From Microcystis aeruginosa NIES-4325 (GTDB taxonomy: Bacteria > Cyanobacteriota > Cyanobacteriia > Cyanobacteriales > Microcystaceae), in NCBI RefSeq assembly GCF_008974145.1, contig NZ_BJKP01000006.1, positions 82,513 to 146,512 of the forward strand: a stretch of DNA of 64,000 nucleotides, given 5' to 3'. Below, piece after piece: positions 28,808 to 38,569 of the stretch. The translations under genes and the position numbers were made by a program. Under the pieces are notes generated by a model. The model made no database searches. It was not told the DNA's origin and saw only the letters and a list, made by a program, of their open reading frames with translations. The first letter of the stretch is position 1. The number at the start of each line of letters is the position of its first letter.

Positions 28808-28892
28808 AATGTTGATTAACTGGTGATCAAATCTAAAATTGATGATAGCATTTCGGGGCAACCCCTCTGTAGTTGCCCCTGCCAAGGATAAT

Positions 28893-29585
28893 TTATCCCC
28901 GACGACGAAGGGAAGCGGCACCCAACGTACCAACAGCGATTAAACTCACTATACCACTAGGTTCGGGGGTTGATACAGCACCGCCACCAGTAGCAGTGAT
29001 ATCCCCATTAAGAGCCACAAACCCACCACCAGCAACATTAGCGGAGTTTTCACCAAAGAAGAAGATAGTGGAGGAGTCAGCATTCAGTCCATAGAGACGG
29101 AACTGCACCGGTCCGGTTTGGGGTGCTAAACTGCTTAGATCAAAGCTGTAGGTATTAAAGGCACCTGTTAAGCTAACTTGTGTCCCTAAATTATTGGTGA
29201 ACCCATCAACACTAGAGCGCAAGACCAAATCTAGCCGCGTTTCATCATGCTGCGCATTGAGTTGTAAGTTAGTAAAATCGACTTGAAAACCTGCACCGGG
29301 TTGTACGGCAAATTCCACGTATTGGTTGGTATCAACAGTGCTACCTGTATTCCAACTGTTGGTTCCACCACCCAACACGAAACTACTCTGATTACGCCGA
29401 AATATCCCGGCGGTGTTTAACCCAGTGCTAGTTATATTCGCACCTACAGTATTCGCCGCTCTGGGATAGGTTGCGGTACTGGCATTAAATTGATTCCAAC
29501 CAGCTACTATTGCCGCTTGAGCAGGAGTAACCCCGGCTAACCCCATCAGAGTCAAGGGGGTTAAAATTGTCAGTAATTTTTTCAT
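28893..29585 (-). CDS. PEP-CTERM sorting domain protein
   Basis: A 230-aa exported protein. The signal peptide is MKKLLTILTPLTLMGLAGVT with cleavage after AQA. The body is a Thr/Asn-rich beta region. The C-terminal sorting signal has STPEPSGIVSLIAVGTLGAA followed by SLRRRG. PEP-CTERM proteins are processed by exosortase and exported to the surface or matrix. No exosortase gene is present in the window. Confidence 0.9.
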   Translation of the reverse strand: MKKLLTILTPLTLMGLAGVTPAQAAIVAGWNQFNASTATYPRAANTVGANITSTGLNTAGIFRRNQSSFVLGGGTNSWNTGSTVDTNQYVEFAVQPGAGFQVDFTNLQLNAQHDETRLDLVLRSSVDGFTNNLGTQVSLTGAFNTYSFDLSSLAPQTGPVQFRLYGLNADSSTIFFFGENSANVAGGGFVALNGDITATGGGAVSTPEPSGIVSLIAVGTLGAASLRRRG

Positions 29586-29986
29586 GGATTTGATGGCAAT
29601 AATAGGACGGAAATATGGTCATATTTAACGCTAGTTTTGCGCCAATATCATACAACAGAAGCTATCACAAGGGGGGGGGAAGTCAAGGGTTATTTAATCA
29701 TAATTTTTTATTGATTTTTATATTTAAGATAGTTTTGGATTATATAAATATTTTTGACTGGTTGCAAGGTTATAGCTGGCAACGCAGATAAGCGAGGTTC
29801 TACCTCTACTTAGTTTCTTTGACCGAAATGATCACCTTCGCTCCTAGGTTCCCCCGCAATAAATTGACCTGGTGCATCTCACATTTGCAGGAATACCGAC
29901 AATCAGCAATTATACTAAATCCGTTGAGTATAGGCTACTTATAAAGGAGAGAACCTCATGCAAAAGGGGGAATAAATAATCAGTTT
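29586..29986. other. Non-coding spacer with A/T-rich tract
   Basis: No gene could be supported. It contains a G9 run near 29671, an A/T-rich stretch at about 29700-29755, and copies of an ACTAAATC-type motif (about 29927), also seen near 29992 and 34848, that may be relic element ends. Confidence 0.3.
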
Positions 29987-30061
29987 TTAATAACCAGATT
30001 TAGTATTAGCTTGTTGGCGAATTTTATCTTTAATATAGTCGGGAATAGGGCTAGGATTCAT
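29987..30061 (-). pseudogene. HNH endonuclease N-terminal stub
   Basis: A 24-codon frame, MNPSPIPDYIKDKIRQQANT then KSGY and TAA, matching the start of small cyanobacterial HNH nucleases. In those proteins the next residues would begin the CxxC zinc pair. Its ATG overlaps the TGA stop of the 128-aa gene (ATGA), the hallmark of a coupled two-gene unit. The catalytic part is missing. Confidence 0.5.
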
Positions 30062-30444
30062 GCTTCTAAGGGTGAAATTAATCCTCTTTTAACCGCTTCA
30101 TTTAATCCTTGTGCCTTCTTTAACAAGTTTATTTGATAAATTTGCATCAATGACCAAAGTTCCCTATTTTCAAAGGTTGATAAATCCCTCTCTTGTTGTT
30201 GATTGAGCAACTCGCTTAATCTTTGATCCTGTTCTGATGCCATTTGTAATTGAGTTAATTTGATAATTTCTTCATCTGATAATGAATTTAGGGATGAGAT
30301 TTTTTCGCCTTGATAATTGGGACTAATAGAAAAAGTGATCGCTTCTACTAATATATCATTAAGATCACGGTTAATTGAATGGGCTAAGGATTGAGCTAGA
30401 TTAAAAATCTCATCAGGTAAAGTTAAAGTAATTGAAATAGCCAT
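30058..30444 (-). CDS. Conserved hypothetical protein paired with an HNH nuclease relic
   Basis: A 128-aa soluble, Leu/Glu/Gln-rich protein. Its N-terminus MAISITLTLPDEIFNLAQSL resembles ribbon-helix-helix antitoxins; the rest is helical. In cyanobacteria such genes commonly precede a small HNH endonuclease, as the overlapping ATGA shows here. A regulatory or antitoxin-like role is inferred. Confidence 0.6.
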   Translation of the reverse strand: MAISITLTLPDEIFNLAQSLAHSINRDLNDILVEAITFSISPNYQGEKISSLNSLSDEEIIKLTQLQMASEQDQRLSELLNQQQERDLSTFENRELWSLMQIYQINLLKKAQGLNEAVKRGLISPLEA

Positions 30445-30593
30445 AAACTTTTTTTATGCGGGTTTATAGAGATATTATAATTATAACTCAAATTTTTGTT
30501 ACCCATAGGGATAAAATGGTTAAAAAGTAACAGGATAGCTCCTTTAAGCTTGTTTTATCAACCTCAGATTTCGAGGCAAGATTTACCGATAAC

Positions 30594-30698
30594 TTAACTG
30601 ACAGCAAACTCAGTTAAGTTACGAGTTTCCAGATCGTAAAAAGCTAAAACTATATCTTCTTTAGAAATACCCTCCCTTAATAATTCCGCAGGGTAAGA
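30594..30698 (-). pseudogene. xisI: xisI 3' remnant
   Basis: The last 34 codons before a TAA read ELLREGISKEDIVLAFYDLE then TRNLTEFAVS, the characteristic C-terminus of XisI, a controlling factor of fdxN-type element excision. The frame is closed upstream (TGA at 30699-30701) and no other part of xisI is present. It lies just outside the ISL3 element. Confidence 0.65.
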
Positions 30699-30768
30699 TC
30701 ATCTCAATTAGGCTTGACAAAAGGCTTTCAGCACAGCCATCATATAGTTATTATCCATGACCGCCCGT

Positions 30769-31998
30769 GGCTCTTCTAGTTTTCGTGTGTTAATTTTTGT
30801 TATGAATTAAAGCAAGCAAACAGCTTAAGTAATTGGTAAATCCATAACTCATTCTTTTCATAAGCTTTATTTTGGTATTCATTCCCTCATAATCCGTTGG
30901 TTGTATGATTTTCAAAGTAATTACAAATACCAGGCAAATGCTTCTGGATCATACTGGCACTACTTTGATATAATATCCCGCCTATTCTTATCCATTTTTC
31001 CAATTTTCTCTCAGCACCTCTGAACGTTCTACTACTTTGATAAATTTGTCTAATTTCTTCTTTCATTTCCCAGGCTATTCCCAAGCATGGATGTTCTTTC
31101 AGTATAACTTCTAGTTGTTGTTTTTGCTCGTCCTTTAAGTCCTCTTTATTCTTCCATAATAAATGAGGTAATCCCTTTTCATGCACCCCCATTAACTTTC
31201 TCAATTTATTAAGCTCGTCATTGATGATAGTCATTACATGAAAACGGTCATAGATGATTTTAGCATTGGGAAATAATTCCTTGGTCACTGCTGTAAATCC
31301 TGACCACATATCGACGCTCACTTCTTTCACCTTCTCCCGAACTGCGTCTGGCTGTGCTTTTAAGGCTTCCATTAATTCATCTTGCTTATGTCCTTTAATC
31401 ACATCTAGTAAAATTTTCTTGTCCAGATATACGACCGTTGTTATGAAATCTTTATGTCCTTTTAAGTTACTAAATTCATCTAAGCTTATTCGTTCTGGTG
31501 CTTCCCACTCTTCCTTTTCTAGTTCTTTAGCAAAGTGATTAAATATTAACTCAACTTCTTCCCATCCCAACCCTTCTTCTCGACTTATTTCTTCGATACT
31601 ACAATTTTTTACTCTCTCATAAATCATCGATTCATAGCGAATTGTACTATGCTGTCTTAATCTCATAAAACTCAGTCTTTCGCTCATATACTTTTGGCAC
31701 TTTTGACAATGAAACTGGCGGCGTGGTACTTCTAAATATACCAGATTGCCTAATATTGACAAATCTCTGACTAGATTATACTATGTCTGATTGATTCTGT
31801 CCAAGGTTTGATGGCAATTCGGATATTCAATTGTTTCATTTAAAAGAGCGAGCTTTAGGAAAATTGTCTGAGCAATTTTTTGATAATTGACCACTGTTAC
31901 ATTTGGTAAATCGAGGAGTTGATCAAAATTTATCCACATAACCCACCTGCTGTCCTGTATTATTATTATACCATCCTCACACAGAACCTAGAAGAGCC
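30769..31998 (-). mobile_element. ISL3-family insertion sequence, inactivated
   Basis: About 1,230 bp with inverted ends: left GGCTCTTCTAGTTTTCGTGT (30769 on) and right, on the complement, GGCTCTTCTAGGTTCTGTGT (ending at 31998). It holds one minus-strand transposase gene, which is broken. The flanking 8 bases on the two sides do not match, so target duplications have decayed or the element has rearranged. It inserted just upstream of chrA and beside the xisI relic. Confidence 0.75.
30790..31939 (-). pseudogene. ISL3-family transposase, two disabling lesions
   Basis: Reading from ATG at 31939 gives MWINFDQLLDLPNVTVVNYQ and on to HQTLDRINQT, then an in-frame TAG, then YNLVRDLSILGNLVYLEVPR with the zinc-finger CQKCQKYM. 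The DDE domain has ISLDEFSNLKG, VSVDMWSGF and DRFHVMTI. After NYFENHTTNGL a TGA at 30887-30889 ends the frame. Shifting frame restores EGMNTKIKLMKRMSYGF and runs to TAA at 30790-30792. The stop and the frameshift abolish a full-length transposase. Confidence 0.8.
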
Positions 31999-32047
31999 CT
32001 TTTTTGGATATAAACTTGATTCTAGAAAAACTATTGGTAATCAGAAA

Positions 32048-33205
32048 ATGCTGACTTCATCGCCTCCCAATCTCTCGCAACTTGCCCTTTTATTTCTCAA
32101 AATCGGCATTATCGGTTTTGGTGGTCCGGCTGCCCATATCGCTTTAATGGAGGAAGAAGTGGTTAAGCGTCGCCGTTGGATGACTAAGGAACGATTTCTC
32201 GATTTGGTGGGGGCCACTAATCTGATTCCCGGTCCTAATTCCACGGAAATGGCCATTCATATCGGTTATATTTTTGGTGGTTTAGCGGGTTTAATAATCA
32301 CGGGGGTTTGTTTTATTACTCCTGCGGTGTTAATTACGGGTTTTCTAGCTTGGATTTATACTACCTACGGGACTTTACCGGATGTGGCTCCGATTTTTGC
32401 TGGGATTAAACCAGTAGTAATTGCGGTGATTTTTCAGGCACTCTGGCGCTTAGGCAAAAAGGCACTAAAAACCCGTCAATTACTGTTCATCGGATTGGGG
32501 GTTATCGGATTATTAATTTTAGGTTTAAATGAAATTATCGCTTTACTGTTAGGCGGAATTATCGGAATGTTTATCCTAAAAAAATTCGCAACTTTCCCCC
32601 TGATTGTGGCAGGAATAGGCGGTGCGACGGCGGTTGCTACTCCTAGCAACATCCCACCGACATTAACAGGATTAGGGCTATTTTTCCTCAAGGTGGGTAG
32701 TGTTTTATTTGGTAGTGGTTATGTGTTAGTTGCCTTTTTAGAAGCGGATTTAGTGCAGGGGAGAGGATGGTTAACCCGACAACAATTATTAGATGCTATT
32801 GCTATCGGTCAATTTACCCCCGGTCCAGTGTTATCTACAGCCACTTTTATCGGTTATCAAATATTAGGAGTATCGGGGGCAATTGTGGCGACTCTAGCAA
32901 TTTTCTTTCCTTCTTTTATCTTTGTTTTATTACTTAATCCTCTTATTCCTACTCTGAGACAATCCGCTTGGGCGGGTGCTTTTTTAGACGCAATTAATGC
33001 TAGTGCTGTGGCTTTAATGGTAGCAGTAATTTTTAATTTAGCTCTAGCTACTTGGTTACAACCCTACGGGAATTTACCTTTTAATTTATTGGCTATCATT
33101 CTATCTCTTGTCTCTGGTATTCTTTTACTACGTTTTCAGGTTAATTCTACTTGGTTAATTATTGCTGGTGCGCTCATTGGTTTACTATTGAAACAATTAG
33201 GTTAG
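32048..33205 (+). CDS. chrA: Chromate transporter ChrA
   Basis: A 385-aa two-domain CHR family exporter, using membrane potential to expel chromate. Each half has the family motif: FLKIGIIGFGGPAAHIALME near the N-terminus and FLKVGSVLFGSGYVLVAFLE in the second half. GATNLIPGPNSTEMAIHIGY and AIGQFTPGPVLSTATFIGYQ are the paired PGP loops. About ten hydrophobic helices are predicted. The start MLTSSPPNLSQ is chosen over an upstream TTG that would read through the IS end. The ISL3 element ends 50 bases upstream and probably separates the gene from its original promoter. Confidence 0.92.
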   Translation: MLTSSPPNLSQLALLFLKIGIIGFGGPAAHIALMEEEVVKRRRWMTKERFLDLVGATNLIPGPNSTEMAIHIGYIFGGLAGLIITGVCFITPAVLITGFLAWIYTTYGTLPDVAPIFAGIKPVVIAVIFQALWRLGKKALKTRQLLFIGLGVIGLLILGLNEIIALLLGGIIGMFILKKFATFPLIVAGIGGATAVATPSNIPPTLTGLGLFFLKVGSVLFGSGYVLVAFLEADLVQGRGWLTRQQLLDAIAIGQFTPGPVLSTATFIGYQILGVSGAIVATLAIFFPSFIFVLLLNPLIPTLRQSAWAGAFLDAINASAVALMVAVIFNLALATWLQPYGNLPFNLLAIILSLVSGILLLRFQVNSTWLIIAGALIGLLLKQLG

Positions 33206-33225
33206 GGGGAAATACTGCCCCTAAC
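33201..33225. terminator. Hairpin between convergent chrA and hisG
   Basis: Arms GTTAGGGG/CCCCTAAC with a nine-base loop, beginning at the chrA stop codon and followed by TATATTTT. It is placed to end both transcripts. Confidence 0.5.
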
Positions 33226-33240
33226 TAACCTATATTTTCC

Positions 33241-33891
33241 TTAAACTTTTGCCATTGATGTAGTTGCTTCTCTGAGCTTTTCTACCCAGTTATAAATCTG
33301 ATTACGATTTAGTCTATAGCTGAGGGGATGAGCGATTAATCGAGCGCTACTAGCAAATAATTCGTCAATTTCTACTAAACCATTTTCCCGTAAAGTTCGA
33401 CCGGTGGAAACTAGGTCAACTATCGCTTCTGACATCCCCGTAATCGGGCCCAATTCTACGGAACCATAGAGAGGTATAATCTCGACGGGAATATCTAAAC
33501 GACGAAAATAATCCTTAGCACAATTGACAAATTTTGAGGCAACTTTACCGTGATGGGGAATATCTAAAGGACTTTGATAGGGACTATCAGCAGGGACAGC
33601 TACCGACATCCGACAATAACCAAATTTTAGGTCAATTAAATTAGCCACATCGGGAGATTTTTCCAATAAAATATCATACCCGGCGATGCCTAATTGTGCC
33701 TGACCGTATTCTACATAAACTGGTACATCTGTGGCTCTTACTAATAATGCTTTCGCTTGGTTAGTGGGGTCGGTAATCTGTAATTGGCGATTTTTTGAGT
33801 CAAGAAAAGCACTAAAATCTAAGCCAATCTTTTGAAATATTTGGATACTTTCGTTTAGTAAAGCACCCTTCGGTAAGGCAATTGTTAGCAT
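33241..33891 (-). CDS. hisG: ATP phosphoribosyltransferase, short form
   Basis: First enzyme of histidine synthesis, condensing ATP with PRPP. At 216 aa it lacks the C-terminal regulatory domain, so it is the short form that needs HisZ for activity and feedback control. Signatures include [39 protein letters not shown] and the PRPP loop [17 protein letters not shown]. hisZ is not in the window (the gene at 40501 is true hisS). Confidence 0.95.
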   Translation of the reverse strand: MLTIALPKGALLNESIQIFQKIGLDFSAFLDSKNRQLQITDPTNQAKALLVRATDVPVYVEYGQAQLGIAGYDILLEKSPDVANLIDLKFGYCRMSVAVPADSPYQSPLDIPHHGKVASKFVNCAKDYFRRLDIPVEIIPLYGSVELGPITGMSEAIVDLVSTGRTLRENGLVEIDELFASSARLIAHPLSYRLNRNQIYNWVEKLREATTSMAKV

Positions 33892-33944
33892 AGAGGGAAT
33901 TATGAATTGGGGTGTGGGGTTTTTCAGTGAACAGTAATCAGTAA

Positions 33945-34697
33945 TCAGTGAACTGAAAATTCGCCTCTGATAACTGAGATGGCAGTAAGTTCTCTAATGA
34001 CCACATCAGCTAATTGTAAATCTTGATGGTTTTCTGGTTGCCAACTAATTGCGATCGCAGCTGCTGATTTTGCCTGTTTAGCCATTTCCCAATCGGCCCT
34101 AGTATCCCCTATCATCAGGGTTTTGTCCACGGCAGTCCCCAAAGCTTGACAGGTTTCTTGCAATAATAAGGGATCCGGTTTACTTAAACCTCGATCGCAG
34201 CCTCGAGCAATTTTAACATAATTTAATAGGTGATTTTCCTTGACAAATTGCTCAACTCGTGCTGTGGTATCGGAGGAAAGAATCGCCAATTGTAACCCGG
34301 CCGCGTGCAGATAACGAATTACTTCTAAACATTGGGGATAGAGGGGATTTAAGCGGGGGGGAACCTTTTCATCGGCCGCTTGAAAGGCCGCTTTTGCGAT
34401 CGCCATAGCCGTTAACCAATCCCGGCCGGTGGAAGCAATACAACCGGCAGCGACGATATGATTATCTCTGCGGCTGCCCACTGCCATTAAACCAGCAGGA
34501 TTGAGACTATTTGCCCCAATACCGAAAGTTTTAGTTAATAAAGACTCTAAACCAGGGATTTGCGATTCAATGGCTTGTATCCGGGCTATAGCTCGATCGT
34601 ACCAGAAAGCTCGCGAATCCTCTAACGTACCGTCCTTATCAAAAACAATCCCTTGAATATCTCTAAATTCTCGATTACCACAGCGAATTATCGGCAA
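33945..34697 (-). CDS. HAD family hydrolase
   Basis: A 250-aa haloacid-dehalogenase-type phosphatase. Motif I is [16 protein letters not shown], with the nucleophile Asp. Motif II is [15 protein letters not shown], and motif III/IV is [15 protein letters not shown] plus [15 protein letters not shown]. It resembles phosphoglycolate phosphatase-like enzymes; the substrate is unknown. The next gene on this strand is hisG, 53 bases away, with heptamer-like repeats in the gap. Confidence 0.88.
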   Translation of the reverse strand: MPIIRCGNREFRDIQGIVFDKDGTLEDSRAFWYDRAIARIQAIESQIPGLESLLTKTFGIGANSLNPAGLMAVGSRRDNHIVAAGCIASTGRDWLTAMAIAKAAFQAADEKVPPRLNPLYPQCLEVIRYLHAAGLQLAILSSDTTARVEQFVKENHLLNYVKIARGCDRGLSKPDPLLLQETCQALGTAVDKTLMIGDTRADWEMAKQAKSAAAIAISWQPENHQDLQLADVVIRELTAISVIRGEFSVH

Positions 34698-34796
34698 ATA
34701 AACCCCCTTATTTTTATCGAATGTCAGTCATCATTTTAGCTCTCAGGAGACAGGATTAAGGAGACAGCAGACAGGAGATTATTTTTTATGTATTCT

Positions 34797-34830
34797 CCCC
34801 ACACCCCACACCCTACACCCTACACCCCAC
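34797..34830. repeat. Heptanucleotide tandem repeat (ACACCCC/T)4
   Basis: Four heptamers ACACCCC, ACACCCT, ACACCCT, ACACCCC in the deoC-HAD spacer (34801-34828 plus edges). Confidence 0.85.
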
Positions 34831-34860
34831 TTTCCTATACCTTTTCAACAGGATTTAGTA

Positions 34861-35538
34861 TTATTCCTCAAAAGCAGCTTTTTGCTGACGGACTAAATCG
34901 ACACCGCGGGAAGTTCCCAGACGGGTGGCCCCGGCCTGGATAAGAGCGAGCGCTTGTTCTAGGGTGCGAATTCCGCCGGATGCTTTAATTCCTACCCGGC
35001 CTTTGCTAATTTCCTTGAGAAACTTGACATCGCTAACCGTTGCACCTCCAAACCAGCCGGTACTGGTTTTTAGATAACTCACTCCTGCATCCATGCAAAT
35101 CTCCGCCGCTAAACGTTTCTCGGTGTCCGTCAGTTGTGAGGTTTCCAGAATCGCTTTTACCGTCTGGCCGGTTTCCTGACAAATACTAGCAATTTCTTGG
35201 AATAATTGCTCAGATTTCCCATCTTTTAGCCAACCGAGATTAATAACCACATCTAACTCCTTAGCACCATTATCTACGGCTTCTAAAGCCTCATAACGTT
35301 TAACTGCGGAGGTAGTGGCCCCTGCGGGAAAACCAATCACGGTAGAAACTAAAGTTTTTTTGCCGTGGAGTAACTGCACAGCTTGCTTAACGGCAGCGGG
35401 ATAAACGCAGACGGTGGGAAAACGATATTGATCAGCCTGTTGACAGTAAGCCTCTAATTGTTCACTGGTGGCGGTGGGGATGAGGAGAGAATGGTCGATA
35501 TATTGTGCTAAATCTAGATCAGAATTGGTGATAGCCAT
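34861..35538 (-). CDS. deoC: Deoxyribose-phosphate aldolase
   Basis: A 225-aa class I aldolase that cleaves 2-deoxyribose-5-phosphate to glyceraldehyde-3-phosphate and acetaldehyde during deoxynucleoside salvage. [15 protein letters not shown] at the N-terminus, [27 protein letters not shown], the Schiff-base lysine in [14 protein letters not shown], and [19 protein letters not shown] are diagnostic. Confidence 0.95.
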   Translation of the reverse strand: MAITNSDLDLAQYIDHSLLIPTATSEQLEAYCQQADQYRFPTVCVYPAAVKQAVQLLHGKKTLVSTVIGFPAGATTSAVKRYEALEAVDNGAKELDVVINLGWLKDGKSEQLFQEIASICQETGQTVKAILETSQLTDTEKRLAAEICMDAGVSYLKTSTGWFGGATVSDVKFLKEISKGRVGIKASGGIRTLEQALALIQAGATRLGTSRGVDLVRQQKAAFEE

Positions 35539-35697
35539 TATCTACGCCTCAATATAGTCAATCGATCGCTATTTTCTCATTTTATGGAAGTCACACAGCA
35601 AAGTCATGTCTCGTTAACCTAGAAATTCCGAGACTAGCAAAAATCCAGTAACCTAGGAAGAAACCGTCACAAGTGAAGACTAGGAGACAATAGACCT

Positions 35698-38307
35698 ATG
35701 TTAGAAGCGTATCATCAGCACGTTGCCGACCGAGCGAAATTAGGTATCCCTCCCCTTCCCCTCAATGCCCAACAAACGGCGGAATTATGCGAAATGCTCA
35801 AAAATCCGCCCGAAGAACTCAAGGGAGAATTGCTGACCCTGCTGCGTGACCGTGTTCCCCCCGGAGTTGATGAAGCAGCCTACGTTAAAGCGGGATTTTT
35901 AACAGGAATTGCTAAAGGTGAAATAAAATCTAACGTTATCTCCCCCCAGGGTGCGGTTAGCTTACTGGGAACCATGGTCGGTGGTTATAACGTTCATTCT
36001 CTGATTGAACTGCTAAAATCCAGAGATATTAATATCGCCGCCGCTGCTGCCAGTGCTTTAAGTAAAACCCTGCTGGTATTCGACGCATTTAACGAGGTTT
36101 TGGAATTATCCGACACCAATCCCTATGCTAAACAGGTTATCGATGCTTGGGCCAATGGCGCTTGGTTTATCGCTAAACCGAAACTCGCTAAAGAAATTAC
36201 CGTCACCGTCTTCAAAGTCCCGGGAGAAACCAATACAGATGACCTATCCCCCGCTCCCCATGCCACCACCCGGCCCGATATTCCCCTCCATGCCTTGGTA
36301 ATGTTAGAAACCCGTCAACCCGGGTCCCTAGAAACCATTGCCGAATTGAAAAAATTAGGTCATCCGGTCGCCTATGTGGGGGATGTGGTCGGGACTGGTT
36401 CCAGCCGAAAATCGGCAATTAACTCGGTTCTCTGGCATATTGGCGATGATATTCCCTTTGTGCCTAATAAACGTGCTGGTGGCTATATTTTAGGCAGTAA
36501 AATCGCCCCTATCTTCTTTAATACTGCTGAGGATTCCGGCGCTTTACCGATTGAATGCGATGTTAGCCAAATGAACACGGGAGATGTGATTAAAATCTAT
36601 CCCTACGAAGGCAAAATCACCAACGAAGCGGGCGCAACTATTAGCACTTTTGGCCTCAAACCTGAGACAATTCTGGATGAAGTGCGGGCCGGCGGTCGTA
36701 TTCCCCTATTAATCGGTCGCAGTCTCACCGATAAAACCCGTCACGCCTTGGGACTTGAGGCTAGTACCCTATTTACCCGTCCCACTATGCCTAATGACAC
36801 GGGTAAAGGTTACACCCTAGCGCAAAAAATGGTCGGCAAAGCTTGCGGTTTACCCGGGGTGCGGCCGGGTACTTCCTGTGACCCAATTATGACCACGGTA
36901 GGGTCTCAGGATACCACTGGCCCGATGACCAGAGACGAGTTAAAAGAGTTAGCCTGTTTAGGTTTTAGCGCTGATTTAGTCATGCAGAGTTTCTGTCACA
37001 CGGCAGCCTATCCCAAACCAGTTGATATTCAAACTCATCACCAATTACCGGACTTTTTCTCTACCCGGGGTGGGGTGGCTTTACGTCCGGGAGATGGCAT
37101 TATTCACTCCTGGTTAAATCGGATGTTATTACCGGATACGGTGGGGACTGGAGGCGATTCTCATACTCGTTTTCCCCTGGGAATTTCCTTTCCTGCGGGG
37201 TCGGGTTTAGTGGCATTTGCCGCCGCTTTGGGAGTAATGCCTTTGGATATGCCAGAATCGGTTTTAGTGCGTTTTACGGGGGAATTACAACCCGGTGTAA
37301 CTCTGCGCGATATTGTTAATGCTATTCCCTACGTTGCCATCCAAGAAGGCAAATTAACCGTGGAAAAACAGAATAAAAAAAATGTTTTTAACGGTCGCAT
37401 TATGGAGATGGAAGGGCTGCCGGATTTGAAATTAGAACAGGCTTTTGAGTTAACCGATGCCACGGCGGAACGTTCCTGCGCCGGTTGTACGATTAAGTTA
37501 AGTACCGAGACAGTGGCGGAATATTTACGCTCTAATGTGGCCCTGTTAAAGAATATGGCAGCCCGGGGTTATAGTGATGCCAAAACTATCCTGCGTCGGG
37601 TAGCAAAAATGGAACAATGGTTAGCTAATCCTGTCCTGATGGAGGCGGATAAGGATGCCGAATATGCGGATATTATCACCGTCAACTTAAACGAGATTAA
37701 AGAACCAATTGTCGCCGCACCCAATGACCCCGATAATATCAAGTTAATGTCGGAATGCGCCGGGGATACAATTGATGAGGTGTTCATCGGTTCTTGTATG
37801 ACTAATATCGGTCATTATCGCGCTGCTGCTAAGATATTAGAAGGGGCAGGAGTTGCTAAGGCTAAACTGTGGATTTGTCCCCCCACCCGCATGGATGAAA
37901 AACAATTGCGCGATGAGGGAATGTACGGCATTTTTGCCGCTTCTGGGGCCCGTACCGAGATGCCTGGATGTTCCCTTTGTATGGGTAATCAAGCGCGGGT
38001 TGAAGACAGAGCGACGGTATTTTCTACCTCGACTCGTAACTTCAATAATCGCATGGGAAAAGATGCGCGAGTCTATCTCGGTTCCGCCGAATTAGCGGCG
38101 GTTTGTGCGCTACTGGGACGCATTCCCACCCTTGAGGAATACCTCGCAATTGTCATCGAGAAAATTAATCCTTTTGCCAGGGATTTATACCGCTATTTGA
38201 ACTTTAATGAAATCGCTGGTTTTGAGGATGAAGGCCGGGTAATTCCCTTAGAAGATTTGCCTAAGATTGAGGATATCTTAGGGATTCCTTCTGGTGTTTT
38301 GAGTTAG
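35698..38307 (+). CDS. acnB: Bifunctional aconitate hydratase 2/2-methylisocitrate dehydratase
   Basis: An 869-aa [4Fe-4S] aconitase of the B type, interconverting citrate and isocitrate. The N-terminal HEAT-like domain (about 1-160) is typical of AcnB. The swivel domain [20 protein letters not shown] precedes the three catalytic domains. Cluster cysteines are visible in [19 protein letters not shown] and [27 protein letters not shown] and [20 protein letters not shown] complete the active site. Confidence 0.96.
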   Translation: MLEAYHQHVADRAKLGIPPLPLNAQQTAELCEMLKNPPEELKGELLTLLRDRVPPGVDEAAYVKAGFLTGIAKGEIKSNVISPQGAVSLLGTMVGGYNVHSLIELLKSRDINIAAAAASALSKTLLVFDAFNEVLELSDTNPYAKQVIDAWANGAWFIAKPKLAKEITVTVFKVPGETNTDDLSPAPHATTRPDIPLHALVMLETRQPGSLETIAELKKLGHPVAYVGDVVGTGSSRKSAINSVLWHIGDDIPFVPNKRAGGYILGSKIAPIFFNTAEDSGALPIECDVSQMNTGDVIKIYPYEGKITNEAGATISTFGLKPETILDEVRAGGRIPLLIGRSLTDKTRHALGLEASTLFTRPTMPNDTGKGYTLAQKMVGKACGLPGVRPGTSCDPIMTTVGSQDTTGPMTRDELKELACLGFSADLVMQSFCHTAAYPKPVDIQTHHQLPDFFSTRGGVALRPGDGIIHSWLNRMLLPDTVGTGGDSHTRFPLGISFPAGSGLVAFAAALGVMPLDMPESVLVRFTGELQPGVTLRDIVNAIPYVAIQEGKLTVEKQNKKNVFNGRIMEMEGLPDLKLEQAFELTDATAERSCAGCTIKLSTETVAEYLRSNVALLKNMAARGYSDAKTILRRVAKMEQWLANPVLMEADKDAEYADIITVNLNEIKEPIVAAPNDPDNIKLMSECAGDTIDEVFIGSCMTNIGHYRAAAKILEGAGVAKAKLWICPPTRMDEKQLRDEGMYGIFAASGARTEMPGCSLCMGNQARVEDRATVFSTSTRNFNNRMGKDARVYLGSAELAAVCALLGRIPTLEEYLAIVIEKINPFARDLYRYLNFNEIAGFEDEGRVIPLEDLPKIEDILGIPSGVLS

Positions 38308-38319
38308 TATGAAGTTTAG

Positions 38320-38341
38320 GGTGAGCTATGAAAAGCTCACC
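38320..38341. terminator. Hairpin after acnB
   Basis: GGTGAGCT/AGCTCACC with a six-base loop, 12 bases beyond the acnB stop. No strong T-run follows. Confidence 0.45.
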
Positions 38342-38356
38342 TTATTGACGATTTTT

Positions 38357-38497
38357 GGCTCTTCTCGACTTTGTGTGATAAGTTTAAATTATATAGGATC
38401 GATCTTTGTGTCCTTTGTGTCTTTGTGGTTCGTTCCACCCCCTCGCTAGGAGAAATGTATCTTAGAATACATTTTACCCACCAAACCTAGGAGAGCC
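38357..38497. mobile_element. MITE-like element A with ISL3-type ends
   Basis: A non-coding stretch of 141 bp. Its left end GGCTCTTCTCGACTTTGTGT and right end (complement GGCTCTCCTAGGTTTGGTGG) resemble the ends of the ISL3 element at 30769-31998. The inside carries TTTGTGTCTTTGTGGTTCGT, shared with element B at 58179. It lies between acnB and the coaT-like gene. Confidence 0.55.
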
Positions 38498-38569
38498 TAA
38501 CGCCCTAGGGGTTTTCTGCATCGATCCAATGTTTTCTAGAATGGGGAGAGAATTAATTGCCATCGATCC

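Noticed and set aside
30761..32006. Target-site duplication of the ISL3 element
   Set aside because: The eight bases on the two sides differ, so none can be claimed.
31919..32047. N-terminal extension of chrA
   Set aside because: It would be translated from the IS end and is not part of the CHR family.
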